Assembly (NCBI GenBank): GCA_951394045.1
Contig: OX595990.1
Location: forward strand, 3,216,549 to 3,280,548
DNA from: Nitzschia sp. DOCU1
Lineage: Eukaryota > Bacillariophyta > Bacillariophyceae > Bacillariales > Bacillariaceae
Reading direction: 5' to 3'
DNA: 64,000 nt
A model generated the notes under the pieces. It saw only the letters and a program-made list of their open reading frames with translations, made no database searches and was not told the origin of the DNA. The translations under genes were made by a program, and so were the position numbers. Shown here in pieces: positions 30,840-39,851 of this stretch. Each line of letters begins with the position of its first letter. Within the stretch, counting starts at the first letter, position 1.

Positions 30840-31268
30840 TCAATTTGGGGAGCCCATCAGCGAATCCGGTTGATTCGAAAGTTGTTGACATGTAATTTCG
30901 AAAGGTTGATTGCTCCACGGCCCGGAAAGGCCTTGCAAGACTAATTGGAGTTGTCGAATAGCGACAAAGAATGCATTCTTACGTGATCCCGGAAGGGAAA
31001 CTTGCGACCACCGAGACAAAGCAAGTGCAAACATGACTATCGCAATTGCAATCGCGTTGCATTTCCTTGGAACTCTGTACGGATGCTTATCTTGCTTGAA
31101 AATGTTAACAAAGTCCGAATCGTTTCTCGTCTCATATTCCTTCTCGCTATTCGCTTTCTCGTTCCTTGACCCGCTATTTTCCATAGTAGAACCCCCGAAG
31201 AAGCGAGGAGCCTCATTCATTGTCCTATTTTCCTTGGGCGTATTGTATTTTCTCGCCATCACTGCCAT
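30840..31268 (-). CDS. Possible small single-pass membrane protein
   Basis: 142 residues from the ATG at 31268. The N-terminal 75 residues are hydrophilic (Asn/Glu/Arg-rich) and a hydrophobic stretch NAIAIAIVMFALALS near 82-96 could span a membrane. No motif is recognised. The opposite strand is also open (30910-31293), which weakens the case. Confidence 0.3.
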   Translation of the reverse strand: MAVMARKYNTPKENRTMNEAPRFFGGSTMENSGSRNEKANSEKEYETRNDSDFVNIFKQDKHPYRVPRKCNAIAIAIVMFALALSRWSQVSLPGSRKNAFFVAIRQLQLVLQGLSGPWSNQPFEITCQQLSNQPDSLMGSPN

Positions 31269-31817
31269 TGATGATTGGTCCACTTTTCTGTGAAACCGCA
31301 ACTCAATTGTGGAATTACACGCGCCACCATGAAAATTCAGCGCTACAATAGTGAGTTAAATAGCTTTCGGCCCGGCGACGAGAGCACCGTCTCACAATAT
31401 GAAAGTGCAAAACCATGACCGGAGTTCAACCCTTCTCATAGGGAGAGAAATGTTAGAGATTTTCATCCGCTATTGACACTTGAATGGAGAGGTGCGCTTA
31501 TGACACAGGCATTTTACTACCTACACCGATTATTGTGAATGTGTCGGGGTGCTCCATGGCAACAACGTGCGTGTTTTTGGTGGCAAGTATCCTTGAATGG
31601 AATTTGGAATTCTTCAAATTTAGAAAAATCAAAGAAGTTTCCGATCACGAATTGCCAGTCACGGCATCCGACTGAATCGAACTTAACGCAAGATGCCTCA
31701 TTTTTTGAAATTATCCGATCTAACGGCACTCGCGTATCTCTCGTCGTTTCTCACAAGAGGCAGCAACGAACAACAACGACATGTCACCTGTCATTGCAAA
31801 AGCTCGATGAGGCAAAC
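31269..31817. other. Upstream region of glycosyltransferase gene
   Basis: 549 bp. The frame of the next gene is open through much of it from 31539, but without an ATG or sensible protein features. Confidence 0.4.
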
Positions 31818-33368
31818 ATGAGAATTATAAATGGCTTGTCAATGTTATTTGCAAAACGAATTCCTTTTGTTATTCTTGGTATCCTAGTTTACTGGACAAC
31901 ACTTGACCAGATTTCGCAGGTCCTTCAAGATGATGTTGGGGGGACGCCACCATTCGACGACTATAATGCTCCGACCATTAACACGAATATCACTGACATT
32001 GAGAAAGTAGACTCGGATCTCGACGCATCCTTCCCGTGGGTAAATGTCCATAACACTGTTGTGACGCAAGAAGCACCCTCGATCAATACGTCCATTTCTT
32101 ATACCTACTATAAGATTCGTGTGGAACAAGATGAAACCTTCATGTGGAAGGGAAAGCAGCGAAAGTTTTGTAAACACATTGAAAAAGAATTGCCACCAAC
32201 GTTCAGCAATTCGACATCAAGGGTAGCAATGTACTTTGGAGTGCCGTGCAGGGCCATGCACCGTCTTCATCGTCATGGAAATTATGTATATGGACTTTAT
32301 GCCATGCACATTGGTGCTTTCGCCTACAATGCCGATCTATTGTTCATGTGCAGTGAAACCAATGACTATGAAAATCTCTTTTGGTGGATGCAGACCTTAC
32401 CCAACTCGCTTGACCGAAAACGAAACTTGCTGGCGACTAGTCGAAGAATCTACGATCCGCCACGGCCACCCCCATCCATGGCATGTGCTGGTATGGGTAA
32501 GATCCCCTATGAATATGTTTCCGAAATGGCCAAGTACGATTTTCGTCGAATGGCTTGTGCAGTGTTTGGACCGCGGAATAATAATCCATCCATGACGCAA
32601 TTTGGCCAAGCTTATCCTGAATTGCCAGTTCCGGCCGATTCGACCAAGCAAGATCGTCTACCGTCCAACCCTCTTTATCCTGGTGTGGAGTTGGATTCGG
32701 TGGCTATTCATTTTCGTTGCGGCGACGTCCTGAGTCGTTTGAGTGCCGACATGAACGAAAATTATGGACTACTTCCATTTTACATTTATCAATCCATCTT
32801 GGAACAGCATGCCGATCAACCGATATCTTCTATTGGTATTATTACGGCTCCCTTTGATCCGACTCATTTGCGCAAACAAGATGCAAAGCATGCGAAACAA
32901 TGCCAATCATTGGTGGAACGCCTACGAGACTACTTGGCAGAGCATTTCCCTACAGCTCGCGTTTCGATTCGCAATGACAAGACCGATACCATTCCCATGG
33001 TCTATTCGCGTCTCGTCATGGCCGATCAACTGTCCGTATGCATTCGAAGTACCTTTTGTGTCTTTGCGACTCTGGCGAGTTTTGCCAAGCGGCGCGTCCT
33101 TTTGGATGGCGGCGTATCGTACTTTGCGCCGGCCCTGGCCGCCGTCGATGACAGTCTCGTTGTATTGAACCAAACAGAGACACCCTATCTACTAAGTCAT
33201 GAAATCCATGACTTGGGGTGGAATAGCACAATGGAGTGGCTGTTGCAAACGAAAGAGTGGCACCACGACCAGAAGCAGTTGAAGGCGCGAGAAGCAGACG
33301 AAGAAGCGGGTCAAGTTAACAATGACGACGAGGACGGCCTACAGAATGATGCCACTGATGTACTTTGA
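31818..33368 (+). CDS. Type II membrane glycosyltransferase, fucosyltransferase-like
   Basis: 516 residues from the ATG at 31818, chosen because it puts a signal anchor (about residues 12-30, AKRIPFVILGILVYW) near the N-terminus, the layout of Golgi glycosyltransferases. The lumenal part has sequons (NIT, NTS, NST) and, near residue 295, VAIHFRCGDVL, which resembles the GDP-fucose-binding HxRxxD-type motif of GT23/GT65/GT68 fucosyltransferases. It is followed by IGIITAPF and, near 410, YSRLVMADQLSVCIRSTFCVFATLASF, also placed as in that superfamily. Proteins of this layout are common in diatoms. The donor sugar is inferred from fold only. The C-terminal 30 residues are acidic and disordered. 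Confidence 0.7.
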   Translation: MRIINGLSMLFAKRIPFVILGILVYWTTLDQISQVLQDDVGGTPPFDDYNAPTINTNITDIEKVDSDLDASFPWVNVHNTVVTQEAPSINTSISYTYYKIRVEQDETFMWKGKQRKFCKHIEKELPPTFSNSTSRVAMYFGVPCRAMHRLHRHGNYVYGLYAMHIGAFAYNADLLFMCSETNDYENLFWWMQTLPNSLDRKRNLLATSRRIYDPPRPPPSMACAGMGKIPYEYVSEMAKYDFRRMACAVFGPRNNNPSMTQFGQAYPELPVPADSTKQDRLPSNPLYPGVELDSVAIHFRCGDVLSRLSADMNENYGLLPFYIYQSILEQHADQPISSIGIITAPFDPTHLRKQDAKHAKQCQSLVERLRDYLAEHFPTARVSIRNDKTDTIPMVYSRLVMADQLSVCIRSTFCVFATLASFAKRRVLLDGGVSYFAPALAAVDDSLVVLNQTETPYLLSHEIHDLGWNSTMEWLLQTKEWHHDQKQLKAREADEEAGQVNNDDEDGLQNDATDVL

Positions 33369-34548
33369 GTCTTTGGGATTTACGGGGAGGAGTACGCCGC
33401 TGTATTATGCTTGTACCAGGTATTTACCTGGTGGCATTGCTATTTTGGATAATCTGGACAGGGGCTCTACTACCGGTAGCGAGTAGCTTGCACTCAAGAG
33501 GCGATAGTGCCGACCGAATTTTGCACGACCGAGATTTTACGATAGTACTCGCGCGACTGCCAAAAAAATGCTGATCGGAACGATGGGGCTCGGACAAACG
33601 CCATACCTAGCTAGCACTGGGAATCCGGTGAAGGGCTTCGCGATGATCGGTAGCTCGTCAAAAGGCGATAGTGACAGCAGTTTTTTGCACGACCGAAATC
33701 TTACGATAGTACTCGCACCTGGGCCAAAACAATGCTGGGATCGTCGTAGGATGCATCGGAGGAAGTTCCTACCGGTAGTAGGCTACGAAAACGATGGGGT
33801 TGAACAGACAGTATGCTAATGTTAGTTGCCGTTCCGGCCGCTAGGTTCGAAATATAGCTAAATGAATAGACTGCTTTTTCCTATCAAGTATCATAATCAA
33901 CAACGCATTCCCTCTACATTAGAAGGGCGCGCTCCTCAACAACCATTTCCGCTCTGCAACACAGTAGTTGAGCTGGTTCGAGTGGATCTACTACTACTAG
34001 CTCTAGTAGTGCGCCATCACAATGTCATCAACGCGCCGCCGCTTTCCGCCCTCGAGAAGTGTCGTCGTATGATAGTTTTGATTTTGATACGACTGACTTG
34101 GTGGCGCCGCGGAGACTCATGTCCTTGATATGTCCCATTCCTCTTATTTGATTTATTTTGTATCGAGCGACGCATGGCGGAGTTGTTTGCCCTTAAACAG
34201 AGAGAGGAAATGTTCTGTCACATGCTTGGTGGAACGGAAACGGCGTTGAAACCAAAGAGCCCGCCCAACCACGACGAAACCCACCATGAATGGAAGAGGA
34301 ACGTGTAGAAAAAAATCCACCCCAGCTACAGCGTCAGCTATTTGAACGAAGGTCCTTGAGACCGACCCAACTACCGGAACTGGAAGTAAAGGATAGTGTG
34401 GCAAAAGTTGTATTAATGAGATAGCAGTTGAAAGAGAGACTCGTACTCTTGTGCGTGAATCCAGATTTCACTTCCTAGCTTGTTGCGTGCCGAACGACGG
34501 CGTTGAGCAGGTTATCTGAGGTTAATAATTTGTTGGTGGCGATTCTGA
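33369..34548. other. Intergenic with diverged direct repeat
   Basis: 1.18 kb. Two related segments of about 85 bp, near 33500-33585 and 33664-33745, share GGCGATAGTG, TTTTGCACGACCGA and TTACGATAGTACTCGC. TACCAGGTA occurs at 33414. No gene was recognised. Confidence 0.5.
33500..33745. repeat. Diverged direct repeat, period about 164 bp
   Basis: Two copies of an 85-bp segment aligned through TTTTGCACGACCGA (33519 and 33683) and TACGATAGTACTCGC. Confidence 0.7.
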
Positions 34549-36183
34549 ATGACAATCATGTTACATGGTTTACAGGGCGTCGATGGTGGCGGTGCTCCAG
34601 GTCACGACGCTTTCTTGGACACAATCCCCGAAGACCAGTCAGTAGCACAGCAACGCGTCTCAAACTTAAGTGCAGCGTCGGCAGTGGCGTCTAGTGACTC
34701 TGACGACGGAAACGATGAAGACATTGAAAACCCCCAACGCCAGAAAACTGACAGAAAGAAGAAATCGAAACGGAGGCACGGGCCCGGAAGTTTGGCATCC
34801 TCGGATGCTAATGCCATTATTGAGTCTGGAGTAGAAGAGCCGCCAGAGTCCAGGCCACCTCAACGACCAGGAGACCGCCAAACCATTTGGACAACAAGAT
34901 GCGCCCTTTTCTACACAGTTGTGTCTTTGCTAGTTGTTGGAATTACCGTCGGCATTTACTTTATTGTGGCGGGTGTAGATCGCGGCGGTGAGGACGACTC
35001 GGCTGATTCTGCAGCTTCTGGGAGGTATTCAGGAGTTCCTACACCGGAATTCACTATACCTCCAAACTTTTATGTCGAATTGGATTCGGAATCTCCCTCC
35101 GCAGCACCTTCCATGAACATGAATGACATTGCGGAAATGGATATTGTTCTTTTGCAGATTTCAGACGAGGACGCCTATTTCGATCCCTCTACGCCCCAAG
35201 GCATTTGCCGCGATTGGTTAGCTCATAACGATCCCATGCAAGTTAAGGTTGCAACTGTTGGAGCTGAAGCCGTTCAACAGCGATTCATTTTGTGTGTCTT
35301 GTTTCATTCTGCCAACGGGCCGACGGGGTGGGTCGGACCCAACCATGAATGCGACTGGTTTGGTGTGAGTTGTGATACGGATCGAGTGGCGGTGCTCTAT
35401 CTAGCTGAGAGCAATCTGACCGGAACCATACCCGACGAACTGACCCACTTATCAGGATTACAACTATTAAGTCTGGGAGAAAATAATTTGAGGGGCAGTA
35501 TCCCCCAAGGACTTTTGGAATTGCCAGAGCTTCTTTTGATCGACTTGTCTTCGAATCAATTGACTGGCACCATTCCATCCACAGCCACCTCTTTCACCAC
35601 GACAACGAATCGGTATTCGCCACTCGAAGTTCTGTACTTGGACGATAACATCTTCGAAGGGACCGTGCCTTTCTTTGGTGATCTGGAACGAATGAGAGTC
35701 CAGCGCAATTTGTTCACGGGATTTGATGTGGGATATGCAACTCTGACTTCGTTGACGAGTTGGAAAATGTATGACAATCTCCTTTCGGGTCCGTTGCCTG
35801 CAGTGTGGGATTTACCCTATTTATTCTATTTGGATTTGGCATTGAATGATTGGACAGGATCCATTCCTGACTCGTTGTGGAATTTGCCCTCGTTGAAATC
35901 GTTTGTATTGCACGATGCTCGCTTGACGGGCACTTTACCAGCTACGACCGCAAGTGATCATTTTGAGTATTTGTGGTTGCACACGAATCAGCTCGAGGGC
36001 ATAATCCCGTCTACTCTTGGGCTAGAGTGGGCGAATCTAACGGAGTTTTTGTTGCACAACAATTCCTTTTCAGGGGCTGTGACAGAGGAGCAATGCAATC
36101 AATGGCCTGCCTTGCAGAGACTGGAGACGGATTGTGAACGGGCCGAGCTGACGTGCGCATGCTGTACTGTATGTCATCCATAG
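34549..36183 (+). CDS. Leucine-rich-repeat type II membrane protein
   Basis: 544 residues. The N-terminal 115 residues are acidic then Lys/Arg-rich and cytosolic. A membrane helix at about 116-140 (CALFYTVVSLLVVGITVGIYF) is followed by a short stalk, a cap with HECDWFGVSCD near 265 as in plant LRR receptor N-caps, and about eight LRRs of the plant type (LTGTIPDELTHLSGLQLLSLGENNLRGSIP-like units). It ends in a Cys cluster CACCTVC. No kinase domain is present, as usual for diatom LRR membrane proteins. The start is uncertain: ATGs at 34549 and 34558 are in frame, but TTTACAG at 34569-34575 could be a splice acceptor for an unseen upstream exon. Confidence 0.8.
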   Translation: MTIMLHGLQGVDGGGAPGHDAFLDTIPEDQSVAQQRVSNLSAASAVASSDSDDGNDEDIENPQRQKTDRKKKSKRRHGPGSLASSDANAIIESGVEEPPESRPPQRPGDRQTIWTTRCALFYTVVSLLVVGITVGIYFIVAGVDRGGEDDSADSAASGRYSGVPTPEFTIPPNFYVELDSESPSAAPSMNMNDIAEMDIVLLQISDEDAYFDPSTPQGICRDWLAHNDPMQVKVATVGAEAVQQRFILCVLFHSANGPTGWVGPNHECDWFGVSCDTDRVAVLYLAESNLTGTIPDELTHLSGLQLLSLGENNLRGSIPQGLLELPELLLIDLSSNQLTGTIPSTATSFTTTTNRYSPLEVLYLDDNIFEGTVPFFGDLERMRVQRNLFTGFDVGYATLTSLTSWKMYDNLLSGPLPAVWDLPYLFYLDLALNDWTGSIPDSLWNLPSLKSFVLHDARLTGTLPATTASDHFEYLWLHTNQLEGIIPSTLGLEWANLTEFLLHNNSFSGAVTEEQCNQWPALQRLETDCERAELTCACCTVCHP

Positions 36184-36401
36184 TGACTGTTTGTACTATA
36201 GGACAATAGTACAACCTTGTTGTTATTGGCATACTTTTCTCTATCTAGTAGTATGCACAATGTTTCGGTTTCGATATAGTTCTTTTGCGCGTCGAGTCTA
36301 GAGATAATGCATCTTGCCGGATCTTGTTTCCCTATCCTATCTTCTCGTTTATACTCTACTAGCTACCAGTAGAGTACGACTATTGCAACCTTATGCCGAC
36401 T

Positions 36402-37781
36402 TCACTTTCGACCGCCTCCCAACAACACTCCTACAGCCACCAAAGTACCACCCGTCAGAGCTCCGAACAAGGCCGCCGATTCCGGACTCAGACGACTAGC
36501 CACTACCACGGATTGTTCCTTTTCATCCTTCTTGGTTCCAATAGATGTCGGTAGTGGAAAACGTGGGCAATCGACCCATTGAACTTTCCATGGACTGCCT
36601 CGATGATCCATCAAGATACTCTGCAAACGTCGAAAGAGTTCATGAACACCGTCAATTTCGGCTTTGAAAATGGACACAGATTCGCATGAGATTCCTAGAG
36701 GAACTCCCAAATTGGAACATTCTTGCAAAATAGTTTCCAAGTGCCTGCACAGAATTTGAATAGATTCTTCCACTGGCGATTCTGATTGCAAAATGGAATC
36801 TTCTACTTGTTGAGGGACACGGACTCCTAGCCACTTGAGAAAATTCATTGTTTTGCTTCGTGATACGGGAGCAAATGTCAGAACGACCTTTTGCGGCGTC
36901 AGTCCTCGTTGTCGACACACAGCGGCATAATCTTGTAGCAGTCGAATCGTCGGTTCCACATCGTAGACGGCTTGACTAATGAACCATTCCGCTCCGGCCA
37001 CTTGCTTTCGAACCATGTTCAAATGTTCCGTAGGATAATCCTTACCACGAGCTTTTGCTGATTCCATGGTATGGCGTTCGGCAATACAAACACCGCCAAA
37101 CCGAAGGCCGGCATGTTGCTTCACCTTGACCATGGCTTGGGCCAGGGTAGGACCTTGGTAATCCCCTTCACTGCTGGCTCTACCCACCAAATTGACGGCG
37201 GTGTGTCCATGATCTTGACTAGCCACATCAATCCAATCATCGAATTGCTCGTCCGCCACACACTTGTACACCAAGCAGGGTTTGCCCGACGTTCTCGCTA
37301 GCAACGAAGCGTAAGGGGAACTGTCCATCAACTTTCGGAAGGGAAAGGGACGTTGCATATCCGAACGACCGGGTTCATCTTGAATGTCATAGACAATAAA
37401 CCCATCCGTGGCCAAAGCCCGACTACGAGCAGCGAATTTGGAACAAATCTGGGCACATTTGCCAGGGGGAGTTCCAAAACCAGGCGGAACTTCGCCCAGC
37501 AAAAACACGGGCCTGGAAGGATCGGCGAGGCGAGCTGCCAAAGAAATGTCGTCGGAAGCTGCCATAGTACCTCGCACAGCTATAACGCGAGATTGAGAAG
37601 AAAACAACAGAGAGAATTCCAGTGTTTTGTGGCCCACCAGTTCCTTTTTTCGTGGTTCTAGTATGATAGAGGGCGAAGTATGATGTGTGGTGGCCATCGT
37701 CGGTCGCCTCTCTCTTGGGGAGAGAAATCGAAGATCTTTGGGCTTCATCACTTTTCCCGCCATCGAAAAGAGGGAGACCAT
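36402..37781 (-). CDS. Methylenetetrahydrofolate reductase-like protein
   Basis: 459 residues. The barrel domain of MTHFR/MetF is recognised from LGEVPPGFGTP (place of the family EFFPP motif), HTAVNLVGR, GGVCIAERHTMESAK, the helix with EHLNMVRKQVAGAEWFISQAVYDVE (near 280-305, the counterpart of the FAD and folate-site strand xADFxITQxFYD) and VVLTFAPVSRSKTMNFLKWLGVRVP. The usual Asp for flavin binding is not obvious to me, so this may be a diverged family member. The N-terminal 70 residues are Arg/Ser-rich and may be a transit peptide, or the true start may be the ATG at residue 73. A hydrophobic Gly-rich tail (ALFGALTGGTLVAVGVLLGGG) is unusual. The gene is divergent with the next one over 225 bp. 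Confidence 0.7.
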   Translation of the reverse strand: MVSLFSMAGKVMKPKDLRFLSPRERRPTMATTHHTSPSIILEPRKKELVGHKTLEFSLLFSSQSRVIAVRGTMAASDDISLAARLADPSRPVFLLGEVPPGFGTPPGKCAQICSKFAARSRALATDGFIVYDIQDEPGRSDMQRPFPFRKLMDSSPYASLLARTSGKPCLVYKCVADEQFDDWIDVASQDHGHTAVNLVGRASSEGDYQGPTLAQAMVKVKQHAGLRFGGVCIAERHTMESAKARGKDYPTEHLNMVRKQVAGAEWFISQAVYDVEPTIRLLQDYAAVCRQRGLTPQKVVLTFAPVSRSKTMNFLKWLGVRVPQQVEDSILQSESPVEESIQILCRHLETILQECSNLGVPLGISCESVSIFKAEIDGVHELFRRLQSILMDHRGSPWKVQWVDCPRFPLPTSIGTKKDEKEQSVVVASRLSPESAALFGALTGGTLVAVGVLLGGGRK

Positions 37782-38006
37782 TGGTAGAAAAAATTCAAGG
37801 GACCCCCAAATATTTTTGCCCGCACGCGTGCGTCTTCGCGATGACCGACCTCGCCAAAAAAACTATGCAATCGCAGTTGCGGTGGGGAGAGTCCCTTTTG
37901 TTTTCATTCATCGATGTCCGATTTTGCCAGAAGTGTTATCCCAGACGACGACGACGAAGACTCCATAGAGGGTGAGAGCTATGTTGCCGATCGGTGACGA
38001 ACGATA

Positions 38007-39233
38007 ATGGCAAATGATAGGCTCTTGCCTCGTCGGAGCTGCTGGAGAACATTGAGGCCTGGTTCTGCAGCTACGGCGTTCATTGTCGTGCTGGGGGCTG
38101 CGACACTTTCTTTCGTTACCATGCAGCAAGTGTTACCAACATTTCGGAATAATAGTACTCCTCAATGGAAAGTCTCCGAGCCTCTGGGTGCAGAAGACCA
38201 AGCCAATCCTCCATTGTCGTTAGATGACGGGAATAGTGGAGTGGGATGGGAAGAAATCAAGAGGCATTTGTGTCCTCAAGGGATTCCCAACAAGGCGATC
38301 GGACACACGCTCTTTGCTCTGGCAAGTCTTGCAATGAAGAACTCCACAAAGTACGAACATCTGTATAAGTTCTTGCGGCAAGACCAAAACATGGCACCCA
38401 GATTCTACCATGGGTTCTTTGACAAGATGGATGTTTACGCGGACGACCTGTCGAAATTGGCATATGTTAGAATATTCAAATGCGGCAACAATTTCATAAG
38501 AGGGTGGCTTGGAGAAGCTGTAACGGAACTTTCCAGAAACCAAGAGACGCGTTGGGGCAGGCTTGGTGCAAGCACGGTAAAAGAGATTCTTGCGAGTCAT
38601 GACCATCGACCTTATTGCATCATAACTGCCGTTCGAGATCCGATAAGTCATTTCTTGTCCGGTTACAATGAAATGGAATTCCGCATTTGGGAAGGAGAGA
38701 ATACACCAAACGAAATAAGGAGGCCGCCAGCATACCTGTCGTTACCCTATACGACTCCTATCGAACGCGAAGAAAGATTCAGCCAATTTGTCGAGGACAT
38801 CCTTACCAATACTTGGTACCAATTCGCTGGCCTCCAGCCATTACATGTCTTTAGCATGTCAAGAGTCTTGTCAGCCTTGAATGATTACAACTTGACGTTG
38901 ACGGCAGTCTTGCCATCGATACAAAACTTGACATCCCGATTTCCCGAGTTTGTAAGAACGGCGTGTCCTCATTTCCCTCCCATATCAGAGACGTTTCATG
39001 TTAGTGACAGCCTGGGTGAGCATGAGAGCAGGAGCGACCCCGCTGGGTTTTACGCTGCAGCCAAATCGGTATGGGGCCGTCAAGGACAAGTTACGAAAGC
39101 TCTATGTATTATTCATGCATTGGACTATGCTTGCTGGGACAACTTGCCTGACGGCATTCCACCCTTGTGCCAAATGGTCTACGGAGAATACTTATTCGTC
39201 AAGATTGTGCTATCCGGGAAGAGGCCACATTGA
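38007..39233 (+). CDS. Type II membrane carbohydrate sulfotransferase-like protein
   Basis: 408 residues. A short basic cytosolic tail, then a signal anchor at about 20-40 (SAATAFIVVLGAATLSFV). The lumenal domain has YVRIFKCGNNFIRGWL near residue 155 in the place of the 5'-phosphosulfate loop of PAPS-dependent sulfotransferases, and IITAVRDPISHFLSGYNEME near 210, the 3'-phosphate motif with the Arg and Ser. Several sequons (NST, NLT) support a Golgi lumen location. Such enzymes would sulfate cell-surface polysaccharides. The normal PKxGTT Lys is present as FKCGNN. Acceptor unknown. Confidence 0.65.
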   Translation: MANDRLLPRRSCWRTLRPGSAATAFIVVLGAATLSFVTMQQVLPTFRNNSTPQWKVSEPLGAEDQANPPLSLDDGNSGVGWEEIKRHLCPQGIPNKAIGHTLFALASLAMKNSTKYEHLYKFLRQDQNMAPRFYHGFFDKMDVYADDLSKLAYVRIFKCGNNFIRGWLGEAVTELSRNQETRWGRLGASTVKEILASHDHRPYCIITAVRDPISHFLSGYNEMEFRIWEGENTPNEIRRPPAYLSLPYTTPIEREERFSQFVEDILTNTWYQFAGLQPLHVFSMSRVLSALNDYNLTLTAVLPSIQNLTSRFPEFVRTACPHFPPISETFHVSDSLGEHESRSDPAGFYAAAKSVWGRQGQVTKALCIIHALDYACWDNLPDGIPPLCQMVYGEYLFVKIVLSGKRPH

Positions 39234-39851
39234 GTACGAGTGAGAACGAAAGATTGAAGTCATGTGTTACTAGTGGCAAGAACCAAGATGCACGGGCTGC
39301 TTTCACAGCATATTTTTCGGGCGATGCATCGCAAGGATCCCATACATGGCATGGTCACGACTCGGGGAGGGTGAATGACAGGAGCGGACTCCGTTTGCAA
39401 CGACTTCGCTTCCATGCGAGCTGTCGTGTGTATAGTCAATTTGATGCTGCCGAGGAAAATGATCTTTCTCGCGTTTCCAAGAGAATAAATTTCTGGACGC
39501 CACATTTGACTTTTTGTTTCAAAATCATGTGCATTCCACCGGCCGTTCTACCGTGAAAGCAGCTCTCTTGAAACGGAAGGTTCGGTATTGGATTGCCGAC
39601 AACTCATGGACTACCGACTAGGGAGTGCCGGCCCCAAAACGGTTCCGGGAATTTGCGGCATCGCTAAAAGTCCAAGCGGGGCCTTATTGAATAAAGTATT
39701 TAGTATGTTATGAGCTATGTAGTATCATGTTCTCGCTTTTGCAGCTACATTTCTTGGTGGGATGACAAATTGTTATGAATGCATGAAAAACACGGGGTTC
39801 GTATGGAGACAAAGGGAGCCGCGCAGCTCAACGCAGCACAGCATCTTACTT
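39234..39851. other. 3' spacer between convergent genes
   Basis: 618 bp. Its right half (39690-39851) is related in inverted orientation to 54169-54330 and to 56466-56640, the 3' flanks of the other cupredoxin genes. Confidence 0.6.

Noticed and set aside
31539..31817. 93-codon upstream extension of the glycosyltransferase
   Set aside because: Begins with GTG and would bury the signal anchor; the ATG at 31818 gives a normal type II topology.
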